Positions 8,467 through 16,755 of a stretch of DNA of 64,000 bases are shown piece after piece (position 1 is the stretch's first letter; each line of letters starts with the position of its first letter). The stretch is from Shouchella clausii (GTDB taxonomy: Bacteria; Bacillota; Bacilli; Bacillales; Bacillaceae_D). The notes below the pieces were generated by a model. The model worked only from the letters and a program-made list of their open reading frames with translations. It searched no databases and was not told the origin of the DNA. The DNA lies in contig NZ_BCXJ01000002.1 of NCBI RefSeq assembly GCF_001598215.1, forward strand, positions 558,001 through 622,000, given 5' to 3'. The translations under genes and the position numbers were made by a program.

Positions 8467-9582
8467 ATGTATTATTTAGACTACAGCGCTACTACGCCGC
8501 TTTCGCCCCTTTGCTTAGACGTATACCAAAATACGGCGCAAGTGGCTTTTGCCAATTCAAATAGCCTCCACACCTTTGGGCTTGAAGCAAGAGCGATCCT
8601 TGAACAGGCGCGTGCTAAGTTTGCATTATTGCTTCGCCTTACAGAAGAAGAACTGTATTTTACTGGATCAGGTTCTGAAAGCAATTTTTTGGCGATTGTC
8701 TCGTTAGCGTTCGCTTACCGTGATAAAGGTCGGCACCTTGTCTCCACCAAGACGGAGCACCCTTCTGTCCTTGAAGCACTGCACTACTTAGAAAAACACG
8801 GGTATGAAATCACATATGTGCCTGTAACGAAAGAAGGAAACATAACAGTCGAAGCGCTTCGTGCTTGCTTACGCCCTGACACCGTGCTTGCCTCGATTGC
8901 TGTCGCTTCCAGTGAAATTGGCACAGTCCAAGATGTAGCTGTCCTTAGCAACGTACTACGCTCCCGTGGTATACTGTTTCATAGTGACTGTGTACAAGCG
9001 TTAGGAAAAATCGAAATTGATTTTTCATTGCTTGATGCAGCAAGTTTTTCGGCTCATAAATTGTATGCTCCAAAAGGGACAGGTGCTGTATATTTGTCGA
9101 GACGCCTCCATTGGCGAGGTTTTTACGAACAAGCGCGTCATGAATCAGGGTTTCGTCCAGGTACAGTGGACACGCCAGCAGTTGCTGCCTTTGCCTCTGC
9201 AGTCGAACACGCTCTTTCAATTCGGGAAAAAAGGATGACTGAGCTAGCGGATCTACGGAATACAATCATTCGCCAGCTGACTGCAACAGGGCATTTTCAA
9301 TTAGTCGGATCGAAAGAAGAGCGCCTGCCTTTTCATATTGGCATGCTCGTCGAGGGATGGAGCGGACAGCAATTCATGCTTGAATGCGACCGGGCTGGCT
9401 TTGCGATTGCCACTGGTTCCGCTTGCCATGCTGGCCAAACAAGTCCGCCTCTCTCCCTTTTGGCGCTTGGTTTGACAAACGAGCAAGCTGACCGCTATGT
9501 GAGGGTTACGTTAGGAGAACCGACTACGGAAGAAGAAGTTATTATGTTTATTAGACAATGTACCAAGATTGTATGTAGGTGA
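8467..9582 (+). CDS. iscS: IscS/NifS-type cysteine desulfurase
   Basis: PLP enzyme that removes sulfur from cysteine to build Fe-S clusters. 371 aa. PLP lysine K198 lies in SFSAHKLYAPKG, and the catalytic cysteine C320 in ATGSACHAG. The ATG at 8467 follows GGAG at 6 nt and gives MYYLDYSATTP, the normal family N-terminus; an ATG at 8455 has no ribosome binding site. Divergent from nadB and followed by niaR, as in B. subtilis, where NifS matures the NadA cluster. Dedicated service to NadA is inferred from that context. Confidence 0.95.
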   Translation: MYYLDYSATTPLSPLCLDVYQNTAQVAFANSNSLHTFGLEARAILEQARAKFALLLRLTEEELYFTGSGSESNFLAIVSLAFAYRDKGRHLVSTKTEHPSVLEALHYLEKHGYEITYVPVTKEGNITVEALRACLRPDTVLASIAVASSEIGTVQDVAVLSNVLRSRGILFHSDCVQALGKIEIDFSLLDAASFSAHKLYAPKGTGAVYLSRRLHWRGFYEQARHESGFRPGTVDTPAVAAFASAVEHALSIREKRMTELADLRNTIIRQLTATGHFQLVGSKEERLPFHIGMLVEGWSGQQFMLECDRAGFAIATGSACHAGQTSPPLSLLALGLTNEQADRYVRVTLGEPTTEEEVIMFIRQCTKIVCR

Positions 9583-9589
9583 GATAAAG

Positions 9590-10126
9590 ATGAAAAAAGA
9601 GAAAAAGTTAATGTCAAATGAGCGGCGGGCCGCGATTGTTGAGTGGCTTAAAAAGGAAAACGCCCCGCTAAAAGGCAGTGATCTCGCTAAGCGGGCAGGC
9701 GTCAGCAGGCAAGTCGTTGTACAAGACATGTCGCTTTTAAAAGCGAAAGGGGAACCGATTTTTGCTACTGCACAAGGGTACATGTACTTGGCCCCTGCTA
9801 CCCAGCAAAAAGTCCAGCGTTTGATTGCTGTACAGCATCGCCCGGAAGATACACGGGAAGAACTTTACACATTTGTGGACCATGGCCTTACTGTCATCAA
9901 CGTTTCGATTGAACATGCGATTTATGGTGAATTAACGGGAGCGATGCATGTTTCCAACCGCCAAGAAGTCGACGCTTTTTGCGCGAACCTTGCTGACACG
10001 AAAGCAAGCCTTCTGTCTGAGCTGACAGAAGGCGTCCACCTTCATTTAGTGGAAGGGCAAAACGAAGCACAAGTGGAAAAGGCGATCGCCGCACTCCGAG
10101 AAAAGGCGTTTTTGCTAGAAGAGTAG
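9590..10126 (+). CDS. niaR: NiaR (YrxA) NAD biosynthesis repressor
   Basis: Niacin-responsive repressor of NAD synthesis and niacin uptake genes. 178 aa. N-terminal helix-turn-helix (HTH_11, about residues 5-60: SDLAKRAGVSRQVVVQDM) and C-terminal 3H domain with the conserved histidines (DHGLTVINVSIEHAIYG, AMHVSNR, GVHLHLVEG). The ATG at 9590 has AGGTGA 7 nt upstream and lies 7 nt after the iscS stop, so the two are co-transcribed. Its likely target is the nadB-iscS intergenic region. Confidence 0.93.
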   Translation: MKKEKKLMSNERRAAIVEWLKKENAPLKGSDLAKRAGVSRQVVVQDMSLLKAKGEPIFATAQGYMYLAPATQQKVQRLIAVQHRPEDTREELYTFVDHGLTVINVSIEHAIYGELTGAMHVSNRQEVDAFCANLADTKASLLSELTEGVHLHLVEGQNEAQVEKAIAALREKAFLLEE

Positions 10127-10141
10127 CGCTTAGCTACTCTT
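10117..10141 (+). terminator. Hairpin after niaR; left copy of a 25-bp duplication
   Basis: AGAGTAGC-GCTTA-GCTACTCT stem-loop overlapping the niaR stop codon. The same 25 bases occur at 10297-10321 with one loop substitution, on the far side of a full-length repeat element. Confidence 0.75.
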
Positions 10142-10296
10142 GAGGTTGTCGACAAAGTCGATAACCTCGCTCAGACTGATAGAAAGCGCTTGTCAGACGA
10201 GGAGTGAAGACGAGGGAAGATGCGAATAGAACAGGGGTTCATGAGCATATGACCGAGGCAAAATGACGAAGTATGCGAGCGTTTGTCTACAGTCTG
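10142..10296 (+). mobile_element. MITE-like CAGACTG element, full-length copy 3 (155 bp)
   Basis: Runs from GAGGTTGTCGAC to CAGTCTG, exactly the boundaries seen at 2101-2254 in the other orientation. It begins with a hairpin (arms GAGGTTGTCGAC and GTCGATAACCTC, AAA loop, 10142-10168) and then the 125-bp part with terminal inverted repeats (10172-10296). It is flanked by a 25-bp direct repeat of the terminator hairpin (24/25). It separates the convergent niaR and pheA genes. Confidence 0.87.
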
Positions 10297-10321
10297 AGAA
10301 GAGTAGCGCCTAGCTACTCTT
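10297..10321. repeat. Right copy of duplicated hairpin, next to the pheA stop
   Basis: AGAGTAGC-GCCTA-GCTACTCT with flanking bases identical to 10117-10141 apart from one loop base. It ends 2 nt before the pheA stop and could serve as the pheA terminator. Direct orientation of the asymmetric loop shows that this is a duplication, not an inverted pair. Confidence 0.78.
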
Positions 10322-10322
10322 C

Positions 10323-11198
10323 TTAATTAATGGAGGCTGTCGCCTTTGAACTGTATGTCGCATAGCTGCCAAGGACTTCGACTTTGCAGCCAAGCGCAGT
10401 AAGTTCAGCGATGGCTCCTGGCACTAGAACGTCATCCATTAACTGGTCGATGTCAATCAGAAAAAAGTAATTTCCGAGGCCTGTTTTCGTTGGACGTGAT
10501 TCGATTTTGGACAAATTCAGTTTTCGCCAAGCAAAAGCCGACAACACTTGATGGAGGGCTCCGGCAAAATCAGACGGCAGCGTCACCATCAATGTCGTTT
10601 TATCTCCTGTATGCTCTGGGCCTACTATGAAAGGAGCTTGTTCCTTTTTGGCCGTTAGCACGACAAAACGCGTCCGATTATGTTCGAAATCGTGGATGTC
10701 CTCTTGAGCGACAACTAATCCATAAGTCGAAGCCGCTTGCGCGTTGGCGATGACACAAGCATCGGCTTGGGGGTTTTCAGCGAGCCAAGCGGCAGCCGAA
10801 CCGGTTGAATCGGCGTACTCGATTTCAATTTCAGGATAGTGCTTTTGCAAAAATTGATGGCACTGGGCAATTGCTTGTGGATGGGAAACCACTTTCTTAG
10901 GAACGAACGTTTCCCGGTCTTTTTTTGGCGAAAACAGCAAATGTTGCGCGATTTCCATAGATATGCTTGCTACGATTGGCATCGGTTTATGGTGGATTAA
11001 ATAATCGAGCGTAATATTCACAGTGCCTTCGATTGCATTTTCAATTGGTACAACTGCATAGTCAATCCCTTTTGCAAATGCGAGATCCAGCACTTTTGGG
11101 ATGGTTTTCAGTGGAACTAATTCTTCTTTCGGAAACAGGCTGTATGCTGCCATTTCCGTAAACGTGCCTTTCGGGCCTAAAAAACCGACTTTTTTCAC
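10323..11198 (-). CDS. pheA: PheA prephenate dehydratase
   Basis: Makes phenylpyruvate from prephenate in phenylalanine synthesis. 291 aa. It begins KKVGFLGPKGTFTEMAA, has the catalytic-domain motif VPIENAIEGTVN near residue 55, DSTGSAAAWLAENP, HNRTRFVVL, and a C-terminal ACT domain containing the ESRPTK phenylalanine-binding signature. GTG start at 11198 with AAAGGAAG upstream. Cotranscribed with pheB 15 nt upstream, as in B. subtilis. Confidence 0.96.
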   Translation of the reverse strand: MKKVGFLGPKGTFTEMAAYSLFPKEELVPLKTIPKVLDLAFAKGIDYAVVPIENAIEGTVNITLDYLIHHKPMPIVASISMEIAQHLLFSPKKDRETFVPKKVVSHPQAIAQCHQFLQKHYPEIEIEYADSTGSAAAWLAENPQADACVIANAQAASTYGLVVAQEDIHDFEHNRTRFVVLTAKKEQAPFIVGPEHTGDKTTLMVTLPSDFAGALHQVLSAFAWRKLNLSKIESRPTKTGLGNYFFLIDIDQLMDDVLVPGAIAELTALGCKVEVLGSYATYSSKATASIN

Positions 11199-11213
11199 AA
11201 AAACGCTTCCTTT

Positions 11214-11663
11214 CTATGATCCTGAACCAACTAGTTCCACCCGTTCAACAGACTCAAGCGCTTCCATCCGTTCAAACAGTTCGTTGATGTCTATTTCAAT
11301 TGGAGCCGTGTCGACAGATAGCGTTATATTTGCTCTGCCTTGCAGGGGAATCGTTTGGTTAATCGTCAAAATATTGGCTCCGGTATCAGCAACAATGTTT
11401 AACAATTGCGATAAGGTGCCAGATCGATCTGCAAGGTTGATGGAGAACGTCATGATTCGTTCTTTTGCAATGGCATGGAACGGAAAAATACCATCTTTGT
11501 ATTTGTAAAATGCGCTCCTGCTTAAACCGACACGATGGACAGCTTCATTGATTTTGCGGACCTTTCCCGCAGAAAGAAGCGCTTTGGCTTCAAGCGTACG
11601 CTGCATCGCATCTGTAAGCATATCTTCCCTGACCAGATAAAACTGCTTTTTCGACATTGGCAC
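11214..11663 (-). CDS. pheB: PheB, ACT domain protein
   Basis: 149-aa ACT-domain protein of the spo0B-obg-pheB-pheA cluster. The N-terminal part (FYLVREDMLTDAMQRTLEAK) contains a helix-turn-helix-like stretch (VHRVGLSRSAFYKYKDGIF), and the C-terminal ACT domain is at about 75-145. It was once called chorismate mutase, but its exact role is not settled. GTG at 11663 has AAGGAG at 5 nt; the ATG at 11657 is an alternative at 11 nt. The ribosome binding site sits in the loop of a small GCCC/GGGC hairpin. Confidence 0.9.
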   Translation of the reverse strand: MPMSKKQFYLVREDMLTDAMQRTLEAKALLSAGKVRKINEAVHRVGLSRSAFYKYKDGIFPFHAIAKERIMTFSINLADRSGTLSQLLNIVADTGANILTINQTIPLQGRANITLSVDTAPIEIDINELFERMEALESVERVELVGSGS

Positions 11664-11717
11664 GCCCTCTCCTTCGGGCAGTTTTTTGGGACTGTGTAAA
11701 CACCCGTGCTACATCTG

Positions 11718-11747
11718 ATTATAAAAGATCTGTGTCTTTCGTTTCAA
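11718..11747 (-). promoter_or_regulatory. SigmaA-type promoter for pheB-pheA
   Basis: TTGAAA (11742-11747), 18-nt spacer, perfect TATAAT (11718-11723) on the minus strand, giving a leader of about 45 nt before pheB. This separates pheBA transcription from obg, which ends in its own terminator just upstream. Confidence 0.7.
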
Positions 11748-11802
11748 CAAATCATTTAGAGATAGGCAGCAGAAGCAACTGTACAAAGCTTTCCCCCTTT
11801 TT

Positions 11803-11835
11803 AAAAAAGGCCAGCACAGCATAGGCTGCCTGGCC
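11803..11835 (-). terminator. Terminator of the spo0B-obg unit
   Basis: Minus strand: GGCCAG-GC-AGC-CTAT-GCT-GTG-CTGGCC followed by TTTTTT, just after the obg stop at 11844. Confidence 0.8.
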
Positions 11836-11843
11836 CGACTTGC

Positions 11844-13130
11844 TCATTCGACAAACTCAAATTCAAATTTCATAATCCGGACTAGGTCGCCGTCTTTTGC
11901 GCCTCGCTTCCGCAATGCTTCGTCGACGCCCATTTTCCTCATCCTCCGGGCAAAGCGGCGTACAGATTCTTCCCTAGCAAAATCAGTCATTTTAAAGGCA
12001 CGCTCAAGTTCCGCTCCCGACAATTCAAACACACCATCGTCTCCACGGGTAATTGTAAACGGCTCAACTGGCATTTCATGCTTATAAAGAACCCTTCCCT
12101 CTACGTGCTCTTCGCTGTCATGCAATGGAAACTCTGGCGCATGCTCTAATTCATCAGCAATCGCAAGAACCAATTCACGGACACCGTCTTTCGTGATCGC
12201 CGAAACTGGAAAAACTTTTGCTTCTTCGCCAAGTGCCTCTTTAAATCGCTTAAGATTTTCACCTGCTTCTGGCATGTCCATCTTGTTGGCGACTACTAAT
12301 TGGGGGCGTTCCGTCAACCGGTAATTGTACTGGGAAAGCTCTTCATTAATTTTGTGATAGTCTTCCACAGGATCGCGCCCTTCCATTGCCGACATATCAA
12401 CAATGTGGACAATGACGCGCGTCCGCTCAATGTGCCGCAAAAACTGGTGACCGAGCCCGACGCCTTCATGGGCGCCTTCGATTAAACCAGGCAAATCTGC
12501 CATAACAAAACTGCGTCCGTCCTGTGCATCCACTACCCCAAGGTTCGGTGTAATCGTTGTAAAGTGGTATTCAGCAATTTTTGGTTTAGCGGCCGACACA
12601 ATCGATAGGAGCGTCGATTTTCCGACGCTCGGAAAACCAACCAAGCCAACGTCGGCAAGCACTTTTAATTCAAGGAGCAAATTCCGTTCTTCCCCTGGCT
12701 CGCCATTTTCCGCATGGTCTGGAGCTGGGTTGGCAGGTGTCGCAAAGCGGACATTCCCGCGCCCGCCTCGACCGCCTTTAGCAACAACAGCTCGTTGGCC
12801 ATGGGCAGTCAAATCAGCAAGCAGTGCACCTGTCTCCTCATCGGTTACCATTGTACCAGGAGGAACTTTCACAACTAGGTCTTCGGCATTTTTGCCGTGC
12901 ATGTTTTTAGACATGCCGTGCTCGCCCCGTTTTCCTTTAAAATGTTTGTTGTAGCGAAAATCCATTAATGTCCGCAAGCCTTCATCTACTTCAAGGATAA
13001 CACTCGCGCCGCGGCCTCCATCTCCTCCGGCTGGTCCGCCGTCAGGCACGTATTTTTCTCTTCGATAAGCAACCATGCCGTTCCCGCCGTCTCCACCTTT
13101 GGCGTATACTTTCACTTTATCGACAAACAT
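11844..13130 (-). CDS. obg: Obg GTPase (CgtA)
   Basis: Essential ribosome-associated GTPase, 428 aa. The N-terminal glycine-rich Obg fold (1-158, [21 protein letters not shown]), GTPase domain (about 159-330) with G1 [10 protein letters not shown]3 DLPG and NKMD, and C-terminal OCT domain (about 345-428) are all present. Spo0B lies 18 nt upstream on the same strand. The rplU-rpmA genes that precede spo0B in B. subtilis are not here. Confidence 0.97.
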   Translation of the reverse strand: MFVDKVKVYAKGGDGGNGMVAYRREKYVPDGGPAGGDGGRGASVILEVDEGLRTLMDFRYNKHFKGKRGEHGMSKNMHGKNAEDLVVKVPPGTMVTDEETGALLADLTAHGQRAVVAKGGRGGRGNVRFATPANPAPDHAENGEPGEERNLLLELKVLADVGLVGFPSVGKSTLLSIVSAAKPKIAEYHFTTITPNLGVVDAQDGRSFVMADLPGLIEGAHEGVGLGHQFLRHIERTRVIVHIVDMSAMEGRDPVEDYHKINEELSQYNYRLTERPQLVVANKMDMPEAGENLKRFKEALGEEAKVFPVSAITKDGVRELVLAIADELEHAPEFPLHDSEEHVEGRVLYKHEMPVEPFTITRGDDGVFELSGAELERAFKMTDFAREESVRRFARRMRKMGVDEALRKRGAKDGDLVRIMKFEFEFVE

Positions 13131-13148
13131 CTTCGTTCACTCCATTTC

Positions 13149-13700
13149 CTAATTGGAAGCTGTTGCATCCAGTAAAAACGTTACTGTATAACCTGCTTGT
13201 CCTTCCCTAGTTACGTCGACGACGACTGAAGGAGGCATCTCGCTAAAGCAGTTGGAGATACCGTCATTTCTGTATATATGCCCTTGATAGTCAAGTTCGA
13301 TTAAACAGTTTTGGTCAAAAAACGTGTACGTAACAAAAACGGAACTAGGTCCCTCCAGTTGCGGCCATTCAGACAGCAGCGAAAAAAAGCGGGCAAAACA
13401 TGTAGAAAAAGTATCATCATACTTTGCTAAGTTCAGAAGAGGACCATCCACTTCGTACGCAATCTCATAAGCTGATTGGTGCCATTTTTGCTCAAGCAAA
13501 ACAAGCGCTGTTTTTGGCATCCCAATGTTGCACAGGCGGCTCTCATTTGTCGTTTGTTCAACCGCCTCCTCAAGAACAGCCTCAGCCCGCTCCTGATTGC
13601 CGATCGCCAAGTTTCCTTTTATTAACTGGAGCACATTCAGCCAGTCATGGCGAATAGATCCCAATATGCGAATCAATTCGTCGTTGCTCCTCATTTCCAT
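13149..13700 (-). CDS. spo0B: Spo0B sporulation phosphotransferase
   Basis: Transfers phosphate from Spo0F to Spo0A in the sporulation phosphorelay. 183 aa. The histidine that would be phosphorylated is His18 in SIRHDWLNVLQLIKGNL, matching the HDW-N-LQLIKGN core of the family. The C-terminal half is a degenerate ATPase-like domain. It is shorter at the N-terminus than B. subtilis Spo0B. In operon with obg, as in B. subtilis. Confidence 0.92.
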   Translation of the reverse strand: MEMRSNDELIRILGSIRHDWLNVLQLIKGNLAIGNQERAEAVLEEAVEQTTNESRLCNIGMPKTALVLLEQKWHQSAYEIAYEVDGPLLNLAKYDDTFSTCFARFFSLLSEWPQLEGPSSVFVTYTFFDQNCLIELDYQGHIYRNDGISNCFSEMPPSVVVDVTREGQAGYTVTFLLDATASN

Positions 13701-13833
13701 ACGTCCCCTTCTCTACTCACAATTTCCTGCATATCTTTTCAATTGTACCACACTGTTATGGCGATTTCATAACAGAATCGGGATGTGTTTTTTTAGTGCC
13801 TGTACCTAATTTATTTGCTTTTCTGAAAAAGCC

Positions 13834-13862
13834 TTTACAGTTTTGTGAACAACGAATATAAT
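13834..13862 (+). promoter_or_regulatory. Strong SigmaA promoter of the YrzI leader transcript
   Basis: TTTACA (13834-13839), 17-nt spacer, TATAAT (13857-13862). It reads into a leader holding a 29-codon ORF, two tandem hairpins, a 25-codon ORF and a YrzI-family gene. Confidence 0.75.
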
Positions 13863-13901
13863 AAAAAAGGTGTTCAATCAAACGCAAAGGAGATGAACAA
13901 A

Positions 13902-13991
13902 ATGACAACAATCATGCCATTAACTATTCAACTGCATCATTCTTTTTGTTCACCCACTATGTGCGTTTTTGCATTGGCTTCAACAGTTTGA
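13902..13991 (+). CDS. Putative leader peptide (29 aa) upstream of yrzI-like gene
   Basis: ATG at 13902 is preceded by AAAGGAG at 9 nt, a very good ribosome binding site. The peptide begins MTTIMPLTIQLHHSFC and ends ALASTV, with no family that I recognise. Two consecutive terminator-like hairpins follow within 70 nt. Strong promoter, strong ribosome binding site, short ORF and terminators together are the layout of a translation-controlled attenuator. The inducing signal is unknown, and a plain short peptide gene is the alternative. Confidence 0.45.
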   Translation: MTTIMPLTIQLHHSFCSPTMCVFALASTV

Positions 13992-14006
13992 GCTTATGAA
14001 CAATCG

Positions 14007-14057
14007 CAGGGTGATAGCCCTGTTTTTTGACTGCAGGGGACATCTGCGGTTTTTTTG
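14007..14057 (+). terminator. Two tandem intrinsic-terminator-like hairpins in the yrzI leader
   Basis: First: CAGGG-TGATAG-CCCTG then TTTTTT (14007-14028). Second: ACTGCAG-GGGACAT-CTGCGGT then T7 (14030-14057). Both have T-runs on the plus strand and lie between the 29-codon ORF and the next genes, so most transcripts should stop here unless readthrough is induced. Confidence 0.6.
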
Positions 14058-14094
14058 TGGGCAAAAGCTGGAAAAAAATGAGAGGGGGATAAAA

Positions 14095-14172
14095 ATGTAT
14101 GGTTTGTTACAACAACTGGAAAGAAATGCAAAGCAATTGATTTTAAATAAGCAGGTGCCAGGTTCTACCTAA
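14095..14172 (+). CDS. Short ORF (25 aa) before the yrzI-like gene
   Basis: ATG at 14095 has GAGAGGGGG 6 nt upstream. The product starts MYGLLQQLERNAKQLILNK. It sits 36 nt before the YrzI-family start. No family recognised; the good ribosome binding site and position support translation, but function is unknown. Confidence 0.4.
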   Translation: MYGLLQQLERNAKQLILNKQVPGST

Positions 14173-14208
14173 TGACCGCACCTTCAGAGGAAGGAGGCGA
14201 TTTAGCAG

Positions 14209-14358
14209 ATGACGTTTTCATTTATTTTTTTTACGATAAGCATTAAAAAGCGCAAACGCCCCGAGTATTCGCGCGCCGAACTAGAAGCTTTTATCCGTGC
14301 CGAAAAAATGGAGCAGGAATATGAAGAGCTAAAAACGCGCTATTTGCATCACCTTTAA
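14209..14358 (+). CDS. yrzI: YrzI-family small protein, paralogue 1
   Basis: 49-aa protein beginning MTFSFIFFTISIKKRKRPEY, with a short hydrophobic N-terminus, a basic patch and a charged helix ending YLHHL. It resembles the YrzI family of tiny Bacillus proteins (unknown role, sometimes present in several copies). A strong AAGGAGG lies upstream. A second copy with the same length and about the same sequence is at 42226-42375. The hydrophobic/basic build also recalls small membrane-active peptides, but that is speculative. Confidence 0.7.
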   Translation: MTFSFIFFTISIKKRKRPEYSRAELEAFIRAEKMEQEYEELKTRYLHHL

Positions 14359-14371
14359 TCAATGAGAAAAT

Positions 14372-14418
14372 CAGACTGATAGAAAACCTTGTCAATGCGA
14401 GCGTTTGTCTACAGTTTG
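14372..14418 (+). mobile_element. MITE-like CAGACTG element, minimal copy 4 (47 bp)
   Basis: CAGACTGATAGAAAAC joined almost directly to GCGAGCGTTTGTCTACAG: both inverted repeats survive and nearly all the middle is deleted. A perfect terminator hairpin begins at its last base. Confidence 0.8.
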
Positions 14419-14451
14419 AAACGACGTAGGGCTTTTGCCCTACGTCGTTTC
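14418..14451. terminator. Bidirectional terminator between yrzI and hemY
   Basis: GAAACGACGTAGGGC-TTTT-GCCCTACGTCGTTTC, a perfect 15-bp stem that includes the last codons of hemY. It serves the convergent yrzI unit and the hem operon. Confidence 0.85.
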
Positions 14452-15816
14452 GTTAATTAATTCCTTCGCGCATGCCTGTCCTTGGTCAATACAATCAGGT
14501 ACACCTACTCCGCCAAAATAAGCACCCGTCACGTACAAGCCTGGATGCTTGGCACAGGCTTTTTTAAAGCGTTCAATCCGCTGAAGATGGCCGACTTTAT
14601 ATTGGGGCATCGCCTTCTTCCAGCGGGTGACACGATAAAAGGTAGGCCGGATTCGAATTGCCATAATGTTCTCCAAATCGGCTAAAACGGTATTTAAAAT
14701 CGTATGATCATTTTCCTCTACGATTGCCTCTTCGCCTGGCCGACCAACATAAGCGCGCAACAACGTTTCTCGAGAAGGGCTTGTATGGGGCCATTTTAAA
14801 TCAGTCCATGTGCAAGCAGTAATGCTTTCATCGCCTCCCCTGGCGACAACAAATCCTGTCCCCTCATGCTCATTGTCGACAGCGCCCTCAGGAAAGACCA
14901 TGGCGACAGTGGCGCACGACGTCGCCTCGATGCTTTCAACATCGCTAAACGGGTTAATCTCTACGAACAATTTTGCCGCTTGTTGTGGCGGGATCGTGAC
15001 CATCACAGCATCATAACGTCTTTGGGCGCCGTTGACAAACACGGTAAAAGCCCCGTCGTCCCGCACATCAATCCGTTCTACCGCTGCATTTAAATGAACA
15101 GACCCAGAGCGAAGCTGCTCGGCAGCAGCCTCCAGCACCGACGCCAAACCGGATTTGACCGTTAAAAACATCCCTTGCTTTTTCGCTTGCTTACTTGTGG
15201 ATTTCGTCGCGGCTACCCCTTTTAATAGGCTGCCGTATTCTGCTTCATATTTAAGGAAATGAGGGAATGTCGCTTTCATGCTTAGTTCATAAATGTTGCC
15301 GCCGTAGATGCCGCCGAGCAAAGGTTCAATGAGCGAATCGACCATTTCTTTTCCTAAGCGGTATTCAAAAAAAGCACCTGCTGAGACGTCTTCTCCTGGT
15401 TTTGCGAATCGCGGCTTATCATATTCTTTTAATAAGTTGCGTTTCCCTTCATCCGAAATTAGTTTCGTTTCTAAAAACGCATCTATGTCTGTCGGAATGC
15501 CTAACACCGTGTTTTTCGGAGTCGGAAAAAGCGTACCCTTTTTTAAAATATAGGATTGCCCCACTTCATTGCGAACGAGGGAATCGCCAAGGCCCACACG
15601 CTGAATGAAATGAGTCATGCTCGCTTTCCGCTCCAAATAAGAGTCAGCGCCTCCCTCTATCACAAAACCATGGTCTTTGTACGTAATAATTTTGCCGCCA
15701 ACTTGATTTGAAGCTTCATATACATCGTATTGTAAGTCGCTATGATCATGGAGCCAGAGTGCAGCTGACAGCCCTGTCGCTCCAGCGCCAATAATCGCAA
15801 CACGCTTTTGCTTCAT
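14440..15816 (-). CDS. hemY: HemY coproporphyrinogen III oxidase (CgoX)
   Basis: FAD enzyme oxidising coproporphyrinogen III in the coproporphyrin-dependent heme pathway of Gram-positives. 458 aa. N-terminal FAD motif [16 protein letters not shown] and C-terminal [18 protein letters not shown] close the FAD fold. The ATG overlaps the hemH stop (ATGA), so translation is coupled. Last gene of hemE-hemH-hemY. Confidence 0.94.
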   Translation of the reverse strand: MKQKRVAIIGAGATGLSAALWLHDHSDLQYDVYEASNQVGGKIITYKDHGFVIEGGADSYLERKASMTHFIQRVGLGDSLVRNEVGQSYILKKGTLFPTPKNTVLGIPTDIDAFLETKLISDEGKRNLLKEYDKPRFAKPGEDVSAGAFFEYRLGKEMVDSLIEPLLGGIYGGNIYELSMKATFPHFLKYEAEYGSLLKGVAATKSTSKQAKKQGMFLTVKSGLASVLEAAAEQLRSGSVHLNAAVERIDVRDDGAFTVFVNGAQRRYDAVMVTIPPQQAAKLFVEINPFSDVESIEATSCATVAMVFPEGAVDNEHEGTGFVVARGGDESITACTWTDLKWPHTSPSRETLLRAYVGRPGEEAIVEENDHTILNTVLADLENIMAIRIRPTFYRVTRWKKAMPQYKVGHLQRIERFKKACAKHPGLYVTGAYFGGVGVPDCIDQGQACAKELINETT

Positions 15817-16751
15817 TTGGCAACCACAGCCGCCAGACGTTTTGTCACTACATTAGCAAGCGCCTTTAAAAAACGAGTGTCTGCATTTGGCATCGGCGGG
15901 CGCAAATAGCGAACGCCAAGTTCGTCTGTGACCAATTTGCATTCATAATCATTGTCGTAAAGCACTTCCAAGTGCTCTGCCACAAAACCGACTGGACAGT
16001 ACATAAAGGTTTTGTAGCCTTTTTTTGCGTATAGTTCCCGTGTGAGGTCTTGGACATCCGGCCCAAGCCATGGCTCAGGGGTGTTCCCTTCGCTTTGCCA
16101 CCCAATTTCATAATTCGGTACGTTGGCCATGTCAGCAAGCAAGTCCGCCGTTTCCCGCAATTGCTCTGGATAAGGGTCATTTGCTTGAATAATTTTCTCC
16201 GGTAAACTATGAGCTGAAAAAATGACACAAAGGTCATCGACAGAATCGGCCTTCTTCATTTCATTTTCAATTTGCTCTTTCCAAAACTGCAAGAACCCCG
16301 GCTCTTTATACCAGCTTTCGATCGTATAAATCGTTGGCCCGCCAATTCGGTCGGCTTCTTCCTGAGCGCGCTTATTATAAGACTGCACGCTAAACGTAGA
16401 AAAATGGGGAGCAAGGACAATCGAAACAGCCGTTTTTATTCCATCGCTCTTCATTTTTTGAACAGCATCTTCAATAAATGGATCAATGTGTTTAAGGCCT
16501 AGATAAGGGACAAAAACGATGTCTTCGTGCTGCTCATTTAAAACAGCAGCAAGCCCGTTTGCCTGCTCATCAGTAATGCGCGCCAAAGGGCTTGTGCCCC
16601 CAATCGCTTCATAGCGTTCCTGCAAATCAACGAGTGCCTCTTCTGAAGGCGGGCGTCCGTGGCGAATATGTGTGTAGTACGGTTCAATTTCTTCTTTCTT
16701 GCGCGGCGTTCCATAAGCCATCACAAGCAATCCTATTTTTTTCTTCTCCAT
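15813..16751 (-). CDS. hemH: HemH coproporphyrin ferrochelatase (CpfC)
   Basis: Inserts iron into coproporphyrin. 312 aa. Family motifs: LLVMAYGTP at the N-terminus, [23 protein letters not shown] (metal-binding His), and [17 protein letters not shown] with the acidic active-site face. I chose the ATG at 16751 (AGGATAGG upstream) over an in-frame start further out at 16799, because it gives the normal N-terminus. Four nt separate it from hemE. Confidence 0.96.
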   Translation of the reverse strand: MEKKKIGLLVMAYGTPRKKEEIEPYYTHIRHGRPPSEEALVDLQERYEAIGGTSPLARITDEQANGLAAVLNEQHEDIVFVPYLGLKHIDPFIEDAVQKMKSDGIKTAVSIVLAPHFSTFSVQSYNKRAQEEADRIGGPTIYTIESWYKEPGFLQFWKEQIENEMKKADSVDDLCVIFSAHSLPEKIIQANDPYPEQLRETADLLADMANVPNYEIGWQSEGNTPEPWLGPDVQDLTRELYAKKGYKTFMYCPVGFVAEHLEVLYDNDYECKLVTDELGVRYLRPPMPNADTRFLKALANVVTKRLAAVVAK

Positions 16752-16755
16752 TGTC

